A program made the translations under genes and the position numbers. Source: Aphrocallistes beatrix (lineage: Eukaryota > Porifera > Hexactinellida > Sceptrulophora > Aphrocallistidae). From it: a stretch of 64,000 nt of DNA. This document shows positions 33,946 through 44,966 of this stretch, in pieces. A model generated the notes under the pieces. It saw only the letters and a program-made list of their open reading frames with translations. It was not told the origin of the DNA and made no database searches. Numbering within the stretch: position 1 is the stretch's first letter; the number at the start of each line of letters is the position of its first letter. Location of the stretch: assembly GCA_963281255.1 (NCBI GenBank), contig OY725494.1, forward strand, positions 819,934 to 883,933. The letters run 5' to 3'.

Positions 33946-35149
33946 ATGAGTTTCTTACAAATCAAAATCTACCATTACGCAGATACTGATATGAAAAATT
34001 CATCCGATGTATTTATTATATGGAATCATTATATCTCGTCTTTTTGTACTCCAATTCTTGCTGTTAATACATTGATCTTTTTTTTTCTGTCCTTAATATG
34101 GTGCTTATATCTCATGATCCAAATAATAGAAGATCATAAAGTTCTCAAAAGTACGAAAAAGTCGCAGAGCAAAATGAGGGAGCAAGAGTTCAGGAATATT
34201 ATCAAAAATGCTCAGATAAGGAGAGTTAGAAATATATTTTTTCCCGCTATTTGTATTAGTGAATGCATCCTATGCATTTCGCTAGTTTTAGAAAATGTGG
34301 CTAAACACAAAGCACATAAAGACCACTTCCATCAGAGTAGACTTTCCCACTGGTTCCACATGTTTTATTTCGGTTTTAAACACGAATTTTTCCATCTCTT
34401 AAATTCGATCTTTATGCGCGTTGCAGCTATGTTGATTTCAACATCGTTCTATAGTGTTTTAACTTTCATTCGTCTCCTAACGGAATTTCTTTGTTCTAAC
34501 TATGATTATTTTGATGCTAACCCATATATACGTGCTAAGTTGCTACTCTCATTCGGTTTAATACCAATTCTCATCATTTTGGGCCTTTTTCGTCAGTTAA
34601 TATTATTCTTCGGTATAATTATTACTTTTGCTATTCTAATGCAGTTTATTCTATTTTTAATCGCTTCAAGAAAACTAAGAAAATTACTTTTCAAGCGACT
34701 TTTTGATGCACATAATTTTGAATCTCATCCACAATATGTGATAAACTACTTTAAACGCGTCAATTATCCTAATGGTGTATTTACTTCTACAATTAATCGG
34801 ATATACTGTACATCTAAGCCTCTCATTCATTATCACTTTCGTTTATCTCCCACGACAATGGTTAGATTATATACTATATGGGCCTAAATCATCTATTCCG
34901 AGATATTATCCACGCATTGATGCGTATGATCATATAGCCACTGACTCCATTCAAATCCTACTCACACTTGGTACGACCATTCAGGTAGTGCCTTATTTGT
35001 TGGTCTCAATTAAACTCGTCATTTCTAATTTTAGGAAGAAGTTTGGAAATGTTCAAAGGTATTATGATAAAGTTCTAATAGAGAAGCTTATCGCTAAAAA
35101 TAATAATTCTTATATGAGAAATAACTCTGATTATGAACTATTCCAATGA
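33946..35149 (+). pseudogene. 7-transmembrane protein copy C with one frameshift
   Basis: Two overlapping frames: 33946-34887 and 34772-35149, offset by one base. The first carries spans 1-5 and ends its homologous part at PQYVINYFKRVNYP; the second continues with span 6 (LLQLIGYTVHLSLSFIITFVY) and span 7 (LLTLGTTIQVVPYLLVSIKLV) plus a polar tail. The switch lies near 34765-34775. Alignment with copy A (422-1546) places both parts in register, and the probable start is the second Met (33991, MKNSSDVF), matching MMNSGKIEF of copy A. It is a single-indel allele or an assembly error; no splice signals suit an intron there. Confidence 0.7.
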
Positions 35150-35204
35150 TATGGTATATAATTATATCTTTATTATCTCAATTAAAATATATTAATTGGC
35201 ATAT

Positions 35205-35275
35205 AAATGTAACAAGCGCGCTTTGCTTGCTTGCGCTGCGCAGCTGGCGGACACAAAGTGTCCGCCATAGGCGTC
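35205..35275. repeat. GC-rich dispersed hairpin motif, copy 2
   Basis: GCGCGCTTTGCTTGCTTGCG, then GGCGGACACAAAGTGTCCGCC, almost the same as 17040-17125. Confidence 0.75.
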
Positions 35276-35365
35276 CATTTATTCTGTGAGCATTTGTGGG
35301 ATTCTTTGGGATTTTGGGGGAATGGGATGGGAATTGAAATTCCATTCTCACGACAACCTTGGCAT
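35276..35365. repeat. Scrap of the CAGGGTTGCCGTGG hAT MITE
   Basis: Ends in GAATTGAAATTCCATTCTCA and CGACAACCTTGG, preceded by GGAATGGGATGGG, as at the right end of 11865-12325. Confidence 0.55.
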
Positions 35366-36000
35366 ATATTAGATGAATTTCGGTTATATACATGTCGTTG
35401 TATGGGGAATCAGTCAGCTTGCATGGGTGGGAATCTATCGCCTAAAAGGAGCATCACAAGGATGCATAAAATCATAGAGGAACACAGTGCGAGCGAGAAT
35501 AAGAGGGGTTTGTGTACTTGCCTATAGAAAATCGGTTTCGTTTAATTGACACAGTAGTTGTTTTTTCTTGATTCTTAATTAATGACCAGATATCCTAAAT
35601 AATTTTGTGAACTAGAAAGACCGTGTTCAGTTTTTGTTAATTATTTATATTATTGATTTCACCAAATGGTGGTAATTCCGAATTTAACGTAGCAAAGAGG
35701 AATTGCGCTCTGAATTGGTTTGGCCGCATTAAAAACCTAATTTGCCTTGGGGTGAACGGGATAAATTGAAATTCCCAGTTTCATTTTCACTTTCAGTTCA
35801 CTTTCAATTCAACATTCCTAGGCAAAGTAGGGATTTATTCAGCGGAGTATGTTGACGCCGTATTATTTCTGGCATATAACTATAACTAATATACTTACTA
35901 ATTGTTAAAAAGCATGCTACCAACACCAGTGAAATCCTAATATACTAGTTTTGTTATACATGTGTAGATGCCGATGTTTATTTTTAGAAACTCCTCTTTT
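35366..36000. other. Intergenic, nothing recognised
   Basis: TCACTTTCAGTTCACTTTCAAT-like simple sequence near 35785-35810, no gene. Confidence 0.35.
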
Positions 36001-36116
36001 TCGAATTGATTCATAAATTAAACACTTCTACACGTCCTATGGGAGTTGTTGTAGATAATCAAGGAAGAATTCTATCTTTCTGTCAGGCTAACAAAGGATG
36101 TCTTCAGATATTTTGA
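36001..36116 (+). pseudogene. NHL gene C-terminal scrap
   Basis: One open stretch reads ELIHKLNTSTRPMGVVVDNQ followed by GRI and QANKGCLQIF-stop (TGA 36114-36116), closely matching the last ~38 codons of the genes at 8628 and 44967. Nothing upstream continues it, so it is a 5'-truncated remnant. Confidence 0.8.
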
Positions 36117-36238
36117 TTCGTATTTACTCATTTTCAATAATTTCATCAGCTAGCATTTAGTTTTATTTTATTTTGAATATACAATGCTTTCTTTCTTTAA
36201 CTGTTTATGTATTTCTAATATTCCCAACTACCAAACTA

Positions 36239-36371
36239 TAGTCGACTCCGATTAATCGGACCACCTTTGGCAGGACCGGAATAATTATCACACTTAGATG
36301 CTAACACAAATATTTTTCGGGTAATAAGGTCCTTTGCTTGATCAGGCCAAAATGTTAAGGGGAGTCAACTG
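36239..36371. mobile_element. pogo-like MITE, 133 bp
   Basis: Ends ATAGTCGACTCCGATTAATC and GGGGAGTCAACTGT, interior GGTAATAAGGTCC. Same family as 61188-61375. Confidence 0.6.
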
Positions 36372-37216
36372 TTATTTATCTGTTCCAATCTACAGTAGAT
36401 ATTGGATATAGTAATAGTGCCGTGCACAGGGAATTTTGGGTCAAATTAAAACTATATGTATATTGTTGAGTGGTGAAAAGTTTATTGGGAGCTATTTCAG
36501 ATATTAGTACTATATAAGTACGAGTTACTTTTAGTTACTTACTACGTAGATCAACATTACCCTGGGCGGACAAGAAGTATATCAATATTTGTTTGTAAAC
36601 GTCCTCACATGGTACATAGAAACTGTCCCTTTAAAGGATCAGAATTGTATCTCTCGTCAGTGAGTTCGAGTAATGATATATTTTTATCCCCGAGATTACC
36701 TTTTATTGTAATATCGTAGAAAACGAATCTTAGATGCTCACCCCACTTATTGTATTGTGGAAGACAACCTACATTACTAATCGACGCTTTGAAGATCTAA
36801 GCGAAATTCTCACATCTCTGCAAAAAAATGAAAAATCAGACCTTTTCTATACAATATATGACTTCACTTTCACAATAGAAATCATTGTACGACACTGCAA
36901 GTACTTTTGAAGAAAAAAACTTCGATTCATATATTATAAAATCTCTACGAATACCAAATATTAACCATAGGATCCCATTTATGCCTTATCAGATTACAGC
37001 AGTTACACTAACAAAAATAGTAATAAATGTAAAGCTCCTCCTATATAAATGTAGAGAATATTCGAATCATGGACACTACATGAAATTCCCAGCATCTAAA
37101 AACATTAAGCACGTAATAAAGAAATAAAATAGATAATCCGTATATTGCTAAACTATCAAAAAGTTTGAAGCTTTTCAGGAAGAAAGCAGGTAAAGATAAA
37201 CTATTACCTATGAATG
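36372..37216. repeat. Intergenic with a dispersed repeat fragment
   Basis: 36780-36900 (GAAGATCTAAGCGAAATTCT, CACAATAGAAATCATTGTA) matches 10430-10560. Otherwise it is the 3' flank of the large minus-strand gene. Confidence 0.45.
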
Positions 37217-40200
37217 TTACATAGTCGTTTTGAATATGTAGTTCTGATAATGTTTCTCAATATCATGAATTACTTCCTCTGCAGTTAGATCAGACCAATT
37301 CTCATTGATATTACCATTCTGTTTCATACCATAGTATTCAGCAAATTTTTCATGAAAGGCATGAAGAACCCATTGCCAATACTTTGGCTCAATTAAATCT
37401 TGACTTAAGATATTCCAAGATTTGAAAATTTCATCAACAGTTTTGTAGTCAGAATAATTGTACCATACATTTTTATATAAAAACTTGCGGTTTAATAGAA
37501 TGTTTTTGGTACATTCTTCAATACATATTTCTTTGGAGCATAAATAACGCCATCCACTGATACCATTTGGACGATGAAAGGAACTACAATAATGCTCATG
37601 TTCTCCAGCAGTCAGCTGACAAGGTTCACGACAAAAGGGGCATAAGGATCTACACTCGATCAAGGAATTAGTAATAGTTTCTTGAATATCTTTAAAATTT
37701 CCTGTAGCTAGAATTTCTTCTACCCAATGTCTCCAATCAAATGCTTTGCATGAATGCTCCATTGCTACTTTGAACAAATCATAGAATTGCGCATAATTAC
37801 TCACATTATGGATATCTAATATTCCTAGATCGCTCATTTTAACCCCACGAACATAATTGGTAATCAAATCGTGATAGTGCAGCTTCCAGCTTTCCCAAGA
37901 ATAAATTAAATCCATTGGTTCAAATTTTGCAGCTTCGATATATTTTTTCATGAGTTCCTGGACTTTAATATCCAGATTACTCAGGATGTTGTTGATAACG
38001 ATTGTTTTTTGCGAATATTCAAGGATATTTCTTCGTATAAAAGAGTTGATGTAATCAAATGGATGTTCAATGTATTGAAGGTAGGAATCAAAATCTTTCT
38101 TTCTTGCGAGTTCCTTCAAGACAGCAAGCTGTAGAAATGCACGGCTGATATATATTGTTCCATGTTCAAGATCGTTAATGAATAGATGAAGTAGTGATTG
38201 TAGGATTGTGTCCTGGAGGTATTGTTTCATTCCGTCTAAAGTTATCCTTGTCAGGCTTTCAGCACATATATCTTCTGAGCGAATACCAGTACAAAGTTGA
38301 GAAAAATTACTTTTTAAAGTGCCTTTAAGGATGCATAGTTTTACTTCAAGACTATTTTGATCCAGATATCTTTCTTGTAATATTTCGAAATTTTTTATCG
38401 CCTTGCAACATTGGTAGAATACAAAATCAAAGATAAAGTGATTCGTAAGAATAAAGGATTCACGAGCATTGGCTCTCTCTGACTTATTTTGATCAGTTAT
38501 AGCCTTGACAGATTGGTCTATTAGAACTCGAAAGTAATCAACACAATAGTTGGAGTTGGGAGGAAATCGATCAACAATAGCGTTTATTTGGCTATCAAGA
38601 GTTTGGATAATTGATCGTAATTTTTTGAATTCGGATTTCTTTGTTTTTTCTTCTTTGGACCAAGAAAGAATAGATCGAAATATATTTGTAACTTTTTGAC
38701 CAATATGGGACTTATGCGTTTGAAGATCAAGTATTTTATAATAATTATAATCCGGCTGAACATCATAAATTTGGAATAATTCTTCAAATTCACTTGTTCC
38801 AAGAACTTCAAATTTATCTACGTCCTTGATTAGAAACTTCTTCTCAGAAAAAACATCAAGTTGTTGTATGTAGGGAAATTCGCGTAAAACTTGTTGTAGA
38901 TCTCTCGCTATGTTAGCACATTCTATCTTAGTTAATTGAATTTGCGATACCAATTCATTCCAGATCTCTTCAAAATATATTTGAACTGAATCCTCGCTCT
39001 CGAATGACACCTTATCTTCTTTATGCTCATAAAGATTACGAACTTTAGTCATTATTTCGTTTTTAAAATTTGAGAATTTTTCATCGATAATTATTTTTTG
39101 CTTTTCAACTCGAAAAATCGTATCGCACTCTTCCTTAACTTTACGCTGTTCTCTATCTCTACAACTCTTGAAATATCTTTTTGTTTTTGAGTCCCATTGT
39201 TGAAAACACAATTTCTTATCGTGTTCAACAAAATAAAAATCCATTATCTTTTTTTCCATTTCTGAAGATAAACTATCTGATATTTCAAATAGTTCATTTA
39301 AGATAGTTTCCAATGTAGCTTGAATTTGACAATTCTCAACATTAGAGAGTTTGTTAAAATATTTTGATTTAATGCCAGCCATTTCCTGAGCAAAGTGTGA
39401 GTACCAGGAAGAAAGAGAAATGTCCAATTCAAAACGGCAATTCAACTCTAACATATTCTTATAACTGAATACAAAATTCTCGTTTAGAACAGAATTCCAG
39501 AGGGTGCAAAGCTTTTTTTTCCATTGATCCACATTCAAAAAATTCCGATCTTGATTTGAACAGCAACCTATTAATTTCGTTCGTAATTCCTCCGCATTTT
39601 TAATATATCCAGGCGCAATTGAGGTCATAGGAGATTCTCCTTCGAACAGTCCAGGGAAATAAAAAATATCTTTTTCAGGATTAAACTCGATCACATCACA
39701 AAATCGGCTAAACTGGAATTCCTTATTTTCTTGCTGTGCGGCACATGTAGTCATCTCGTTCAGTGTATCAATTAAACTTTTCCTTGCTATCATTAAATTA
39801 TCCTTCGCTTGGATATCTCCGACATTTTGATGGACGAATAAACACTTTGGTTTACCATGAGTAAGCTTCATCCGTATAAACGCAATGACTGTTATTTCCA
39901 AGATATCCTGCACTTCAGAATGACTCTCACCTTTAATGTTAATCAAAGCAATGTCTCCAAGTCCCACAATGAATGTAGCCATTTCGTTGTCCCGCTTGTA
40001 GGAGAGGCTACCAGAGAGTTCAGGAGCACGAAGCCCCTCTGTGTCCAAAAGCACCAGATAGTCGTAGCCTAGTTCCTTCTTCAGTGACTTCTTCACTTTT
40101 ATCATTTGCATGAATACTCCTCGAGTACAGCGACCTGAAGAAACGGGAAAATTAATGCCAAACATTGTATTGAGGAGAGTTGACTTGCCACTGCTCTGAA

Positions 40201-41980
40201 TTCCCAGAACAGAAATCACAAAAAGTTTTTTATCAGAACCAATAAGTTCTGTAAGAGAGCTAAGAACCTCTGATACCCATTGTAATGGAACATGATTAAC
40301 ATCTCCATTAACAATTTCAAAGGAATGTCCTTGAAGTATGAGGTTTGCCATTATTCCAGGAAGCAGTGTTGGGCAGAAGTTCAGTTGATGCTTTAGAACT
40401 GTCTTTCTTTTTACATCACAAATAGAATATGCTTCATATGCTTGACCAATTTCTCGAAATATATGTTCAATGCCGAATGAAGATTGGGTTATGAGTTCTG
40501 CAGTCTTGAAAAGATTAGATTTTGCTTCCATTTCATCTCTATCTGCTGAATTAGAATGATAGGAATATGACTCAACCAGCCACTTTTTATATTCATTGTA
40601 TAATATAGGTAGGTGTTTTCTAGATACAACATTTAAATAATTCTTTAGAAGCTCCCAATACAAATAGAATCCAAATTTGTCTTTGGTTGACCGGGGACAT
40701 TGTTTTAGGATTTGAGAAAATAAAGTTGAAGGCTTGCTTAATAATTCTATCTGCGAAGATCTCGCTCCAATTCGCATCTTTTCAAGGTTTTGATAGTATT
40801 CCTCAAATTCACTCTTACCACCTTGTTGAATATCTCTGTTTGCTTCAGCCCAATCTCCAAACTTAGCTTGAAGCGGTAACAACCGTTGTTTCATTTCTCC
40901 AAGAGATTTTTTACACGAAGAAACATCCCCTTCATGCATTGAAATATGCTGAATATCTTTACAAGTTGCATCGACTATCCTTTGGTTGGATAAGATCTCT
41001 TCTTTCATTGTATCAACGGATATACCAAATCGAGTTGCAGTTTGAATGTACCCAGTTAGCGTTTGTGGAATATGTCTCTCTTTATCGATACTTTGTGAAA
41101 TCGAACTCTCTATGAGCTTCAAGTTTTGGCAAGTAGTTTTCTTCTTTAAACCGATCGTTTTCTGTTTATCATTCAATATATTTGGAATACATTCAGGATA
41201 AGGATTTATGTTCGAACTTCCTTTATAAATGAGAAATATAACTTTAGCTTTGGATTTGTCATGGATTTCTACAAGTTGTTTGGCAATATCCTGTGTTAGT
41301 TCTGAAAGTGGAACGAATACATAAACTACGTTTGAAATTTCGCCAAGAAATTCGCGTTGTTTAGGAAACTTGCAAGCATTCCCTCTAAGGTTAAGCATTA
41401 TGAAATGCTGTTTGATGATGCCCGTTTCTTTCCAATTTGGGAGATACCAAGCAACCTCAACCGTTCCGTTCAAAAGATATCTTTTTTTAGCATTCCCACA
41501 GCAATCTTTATGAAAAAAGTAACTATGTTTTATTTTAAGAATTCGATTCAAGAATTCGGACTTTTGACTATTCTCACAATCACAAAACCGCATAAATGAG
41601 ACGATTGGGAATGGTTCACCAACAGCTGAGAAGGCTTTTGTACTATCTTCGTCAATATAACGATTCAATATGAGAGTTTGGAATGCGAAGTGATTAAAAG
41701 TTACTTCATTAGAAATGGAATCATAGGTAATGAGTGGAAGAGAGAGTAGACACTTAGAGATTTGGTTCACAAGGGTTTGGCGAAATGTTGGATGTGATTT
41801 TAAGAAAATGTATAAAAACACGTCCATAGGATGGACTACACCATCTTCATCTTCTTCATCTAAGAAAGTAGAGAGAGGATTGTCGTTTATTATCGTTGAG
41901 GCAGATCCATTTAACGGATTGATTGGGAGGCTGGGCAGATTTCGACTTGAGGTATCTAGGAGCATAATCCTTCTGAGCAT
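37217..41980 (-). CDS. Very large inducible GTPase (GVIN/VLIG-type), 1587 codons
   Basis: One uninterrupted frame. The N-terminal ~550 residues are helical (PLSTFLDEEDEDG, then CSFCD-like HFAFQTLIL). The GTPase core has P-loop GIQSSGKSTLLN at about residue 594, a GRCTRGVFMQ switch, DTEGLRAPE at about 645 and VHQNVGD near 713, the variant G4 usual in this family. A long helical region follows, then a C-terminal Cys/His motif (CPFCREPC...HEHYCSSFHRPNGISGW) near residue 1440. These giant cytosolic GTPases of the dynamin-like superfamily are interferon-induced in vertebrates; the role in invertebrates is unknown. Single-exon coding and size fit the family. A family-like N-terminal segment lies directly upstream behind a TAA (separate entry), so this ATG may not be the ancestral start. 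Confidence 0.9.
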   Translation of the reverse strand: MLRRIMLLDTSSRNLPSLPINPLNGSASTIINDNPLSTFLDEEDEDGVVHPMDVFLYIFLKSHPTFRQTLVNQISKCLLSLPLITYDSISNEVTFNHFAFQTLILNRYIDEDSTKAFSAVGEPFPIVSFMRFCDCENSQKSEFLNRILKIKHSYFFHKDCCGNAKKRYLLNGTVEVAWYLPNWKETGIIKQHFIMLNLRGNACKFPKQREFLGEISNVVYVFVPLSELTQDIAKQLVEIHDKSKAKVIFLIYKGSSNINPYPECIPNILNDKQKTIGLKKKTTCQNLKLIESSISQSIDKERHIPQTLTGYIQTATRFGISVDTMKEEILSNQRIVDATCKDIQHISMHEGDVSSCKKSLGEMKQRLLPLQAKFGDWAEANRDIQQGGKSEFEEYYQNLEKMRIGARSSQIELLSKPSTLFSQILKQCPRSTKDKFGFYLYWELLKNYLNVVSRKHLPILYNEYKKWLVESYSYHSNSADRDEMEAKSNLFKTAELITQSSFGIEHIFREIGQAYEAYSICDVKRKTVLKHQLNFCPTLLPGIMANLILQGHSFEIVNGDVNHVPLQWVSEVLSSLTELIGSDKKLFVISVLGIQSSGKSTLLNTMFGINFPVSSGRCTRGVFMQMIKVKKSLKKELGYDYLVLLDTEGLRAPELSGSLSYKRDNEMATFIVGLGDIALINIKGESHSEVQDILEITVIAFIRMKLTHGKPKCLFVHQNVGDIQAKDNLMIARKSLIDTLNEMTTCAAQQENKEFQFSRFCDVIEFNPEKDIFYFPGLFEGESPMTSIAPGYIKNAEELRTKLIGCCSNQDRNFLNVDQWKKKLCTLWNSVLNENFVFSYKNMLELNCRFELDISLSSWYSHFAQEMAGIKSKYFNKLSNVENCQIQATLETILNELFEISDSLSSEMEKKIMDFYFVEHDKKLCFQQWDSKTKRYFKSCRDREQRKVKEECDTIFRVEKQKIIIDEKFSNFKNEIMTKVRNLYEHKEDKVSFESEDSVQIYFEEIWNELVSQIQLTKIECANIARDLQQVLREFPYIQQLDVFSEKKFLIKDVDKFEVLGTSEFEELFQIYDVQPDYNYYKILDLQTHKSHIGQKVTNIFRSILSWSKEEKTKKSEFKKLRSIIQTLDSQINAIVDRFPPNSNYCVDYFRVLIDQSVKAITDQNKSERANARESFILTNHFIFDFVFYQCCKAIKNFEILQERYLDQNSLEVKLCILKGTLKSNFSQLCTGIRSEDICAESLTRITLDGMKQYLQDTILQSLLHLFINDLEHGTIYISRAFLQLAVLKELARKKDFDSYLQYIEHPFDYINSFIRRNILEYSQKTIVINNILSNLDIKVQELMKKYIEAAKFEPMDLIYSWESWKLHYHDLITNYVRGVKMSDLGILDIHNVSNYAQFYDLFKVAMEHSCKAFDWRHWVEEILATGNFKDIQETITNSLIECRSLCPFCREPCQLTAGEHEHYCSSFHRPNGISGWRYLCSKEICIEECTKNILLNRKFLYKNVWYNYSDYKTVDEIFKSWNILSQDLIEPKYWQWVLHAFHEKFAEYYGMKQNGNINENWSDLTAEEVIHDIEKHYQNYIFKTTM

Positions 41981-42100
41981 TTAAGAAGGAAGATCAGATA
42001 TAGACAGGGATGAGTTTGAGGAATCAAGAGATATTGCATCAGAGAGAGTTATAGCATTCTTTCCAAGAGAGAAATTCATTTGTTTATAAAATTCCTCCAT
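41981..42100 (-). other. In-frame upstream segment of the VLIG gene, ending in TAA
   Basis: From ATG at 42098-42100 an in-frame stretch of 39 codons (MEEFYKQMNFSLGKNAITLS...SISDLPS) ends in TAA at 41981-41983, immediately before the ATG of the main frame (MLRRIMLLDTSSRN). GVIN/URG4-type proteins usually carry a helical motif of the kind L..y...lTL.da...., DLP..fL.kiM.Ld..aR spanning exactly this join. So the stop most likely cuts a once continuous N-terminus; a genuine upstream ORF is the alternative. Confidence 0.55.
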
Positions 42101-42325
42101 TCTCCGGATAAAAATAATTTAAATTATAGAAAAATCTAGAATAAAAACTCAACATACCATAGCTCATGAATAAAAAGGAAAAATTATATAGCTTATTGGC
42201 GCCTAAAAGGTGTATGTACTGGAATAGGAGGCATTATCTAAATTAAAGGGAAGCAGGGAGAGATTTATTAAGTAAGTGTAACCAAGTACCCAACCTAATG
42301 ATCATATTAAGCTGGATCATTACAT

Positions 42326-42445
42326 CAGGGGTTCTTAAACTTTTTGACCCCATGCCCCCCTTGGCCAATCTGTGAATTATCACGCCCCCTACGCGGCTAC
42401 ACCTACACTTTTTCAGACTACCAAACTCGGAGAACACACCTATTT
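42326..42445. repeat. hAT-like left end fragment (CAGGGGTTCTTAAAC)
   Basis: CAGGGGTTCTTAAACTTTTTG followed by CCCCATGCCCCCC and CACGCCCCCTACGCGG. A possible counterpart (TACGCCCCCCTATTTTAAGG) lies at 43130-43155, beyond the next element, which would make that element nested. Confidence 0.5.
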
Positions 42446-43017
42446 CAGGGTTACCATACGTCCTTTTTTAGAAAGGACAGTCCTTCTTTTTTGCTACCTG
42501 TCCTTTTTAAAATATGCTGTCCTTTTTGTCCTTTTTTTTCGCTTTTTGTCCTTATTGTCCTTATTGTCCTTTTTTTTCGCTTTTTGTCCTTTTTGTTCAT
42601 ATAAACTCATTCTTGTCCTTTTACGTTTTACTTGTAGATTATATACTAGAATGGCTATCATGATGATTTAGCATATTTTGGAAATCGAAACCCTAGGTGA
42701 GAATTTACATACGTATATGTCCGCAGCTTCACAAAAAAAATTCAAACCGATATCTCTTAAACTCAGGTCTGTACACCACATACGGCCGGACATCAGCACT
42801 CATTTTAGAACTGTGCTACTATACCATTATATTGGATCAGAGATCCAATATAATGATATAGAAGCACACTAAAAACATTCAAAACAATTCCTTGGGGTGC
42901 TAGCACCCAGACAGTCATTATTGTCGTTCGCTACGCTCTCTCTTTACATCGTTTTTCTAAATCTTCGATCTATCCCTGAGTGTCCTTTTTTTTATGACTG
43001 AGGAGATGGCAACCCTG
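42446..43017. mobile_element. hAT-type MITE rich in GTCCTTTTT words
   Basis: Ends CAGGGTTACCATACGTCC and GAGATGGCAACCCTG, flanked by ACCTATTT and ATCTATTT (7 of 8). The interior repeats TTTTTGTCC many times and includes a small perfect hairpin ATTATATTGGATC-AGA-complement near 42825-42855. Open frames across it are repeat artefacts. Confidence 0.7.
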
Positions 43018-44025
43018 ATCTATTTTCTTATATAATTTAGAATATCTATTTAAATCAAACAAATCTATCAATGTGAAGGATGTAACTGTTACTTTTCAAC
43101 AAGTTTCTTTACATTTTCATCCGGTATTACGCCCCCCTATTTTAAGGGCCCTGTATTACATAGATCTCAACTTTACTTTACAAAACTCATATACTGGTTA
43201 AAATAAAAAAGTCTCAAATTTTACAAGAAATTGCTGTCCAAAGTGATCAATTTATTTGTATAAAGTAATTATCGATTAGATTAAACTCAAAATCATATAT
43301 TCCATAATCTGGCGGGGTATGATTAGCTATAACCATTTTACAATACTCGTAAGTCGTAAATTGTGAATCTAACATTGTAAAAATATAGAGCTAAATAGAA
43401 ACAATTATTTGTGAAGAGAAATTATGTCTGCCTATAAAGATACTTTCAAAAGTAATGGATATAGTATTTTACATTATTATTCATTAGTTACTGGTAATAT
43501 AATACTATACCAAATTGCCATATCTTAACTAAAATATTTAAGAACTCAATCCTTGAACAAACGGTTTTATTTGTTTGTTGTACTTCAAGCACTAGGCTAC
43601 CACGAATTTCTTCTAAATTAATTAAACCATGTTCACCTGGGTTGAACTATTATCTAATCGGTAACCCGACAAAAACATATATTCAATTACATGCTCGAAT
43701 CCTCAATAAGAAAATATAGCTAGTATACTCGTACAAATCCATATTATACATATATATGATTGCTCCTCCATCCATACGCTAAGCCATTCGAATTCACTAA
43801 GGCAATGTTGCTGATTAGTGGACTTGGACTAGAGATTGGTTAAACCAGTCAAATTTGATATTCTGAAAATGGTTAGATTATGCTGGTATATAACTTTGTA
43901 CATTGTATAATGATCGTTTTCATTAATTTCGCGTTTTGTGCGGTGTGTTCGAGTAAATTGCTTTATTTAACAACAAAATCACGTTATTCGACAAGTTAAG
44001 CATGCTAAATAATACGCTAAATGTG
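43018..44025. repeat. Intergenic with one dispersed repeat fragment
   Basis: 43380-43510 (AAATATAGAGCTAAAT, ACTTTCAAAAGTAATGGATA, TCATTAGTTACTGGTAATAT) resembles 10250-10385. No gene seen. Confidence 0.4.
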
Positions 44026-44485
44026 CTAGACGCAAACACTGACTGCTATTAGACATCCAAGTACACAAGGAGTGGTTCGCCGAAAAGGACGAAAGCGTGC
44101 GACTCTGTCTTTGAAAACGCAATGCGCATTGAACCATATATCGATGACATGCTCACATACTCGCACTCCTTTGACGATCATTGAGGCATTTGAAGGCGGT
44201 ACGGGAAACTCCACTACAATACCACCTGGTTCTACGAGGTCGCGAGTAGTGTACATCAATCGTTGAAAGAAGGTAAATCAGGAGCCGTAGATAATGTTAC
44301 TCCGTTAGAGACTTTGTCTCGAGACATGGTCCCGGAATCTAACACCGACTGTATGGAGGAAACAAATGAGGACACAGACTAGAACAGAGTCGAGAGCAAT
44401 GCAGATGGTCCCGAAATCGAAAGCGACACAGGGTGCAGACGGCCCAATATATAAAATTCTAACGTTCTTCCCCTTAAATACAATC
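44026..44485 (+). other. GC-richer, coding-like relic of unknown origin
   Basis: Base composition is higher in G+C than its flanks. The plus frame 44072-44266 reads basic sequence (VRRKGRKRATLSLKTQ), and after a frame change an acidic Ser/Asp/Glu-rich stretch (GKSGAVDNVTPLETLSRDM) to a stop near 44381. I recognise no family. It may be part of a transposon gene. Confidence 0.3.
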
Positions 44486-44507
44486 AAGTATTCTTAGTGC
44501 ATTATTA

Positions 44508-44572
44508 AAGACAAGCGCGCTTCGCTTTTGCGGCTTACGGACACTGTGTATCCGCAGAGTCGCCTGGATATC
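44508..44572. repeat. GC-rich dispersed hairpin motif, copy 3 (diverged)
   Basis: CAAGCGCGCTTCGCTTTTGC then CGGACACTGTGTATCCGCAG and GTCGCCTGG. Confidence 0.6.
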
Positions 44573-44966
44573 AGAGAAACGGCTGGTTGCTTTTTCCAAT
44601 TCTCTAATAAAGAAACAAAAGTCATTTATCTAAGATGAATCATGAATTCAGAACTGCAGAAAATTCGTCAAATGGTGTTAAAATATATGTATATAAAGTT
44701 GTGAAAATATACACAAAACCTTTATTATTGTTATAAACTATAATCAACTTGAGACATAAGATAAGTTATTAAGTATTAATAATAATGACAGTCAATTGTA
44801 GTGTCTTACAATGATTTATATTGTGAGTATGAAGCCATATAGATTGTATAGAAAGGTGTGAAAGGTGTGAATTCCATTTTTTGCAGAGGTATGTTAATCG
44901 TAGATTTATCATTTGACGTCTGCATGCCAATTTTTGTATCTCTACTTGCGCTTCTAGATTCATTCG

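Noticed and set aside
42344-42671. Hydrophobic open frames that look like small membrane proteins
   Set aside because: The Leu/Phe-rich sequence comes from the GTCCTTTTT repeat of a hAT MITE.
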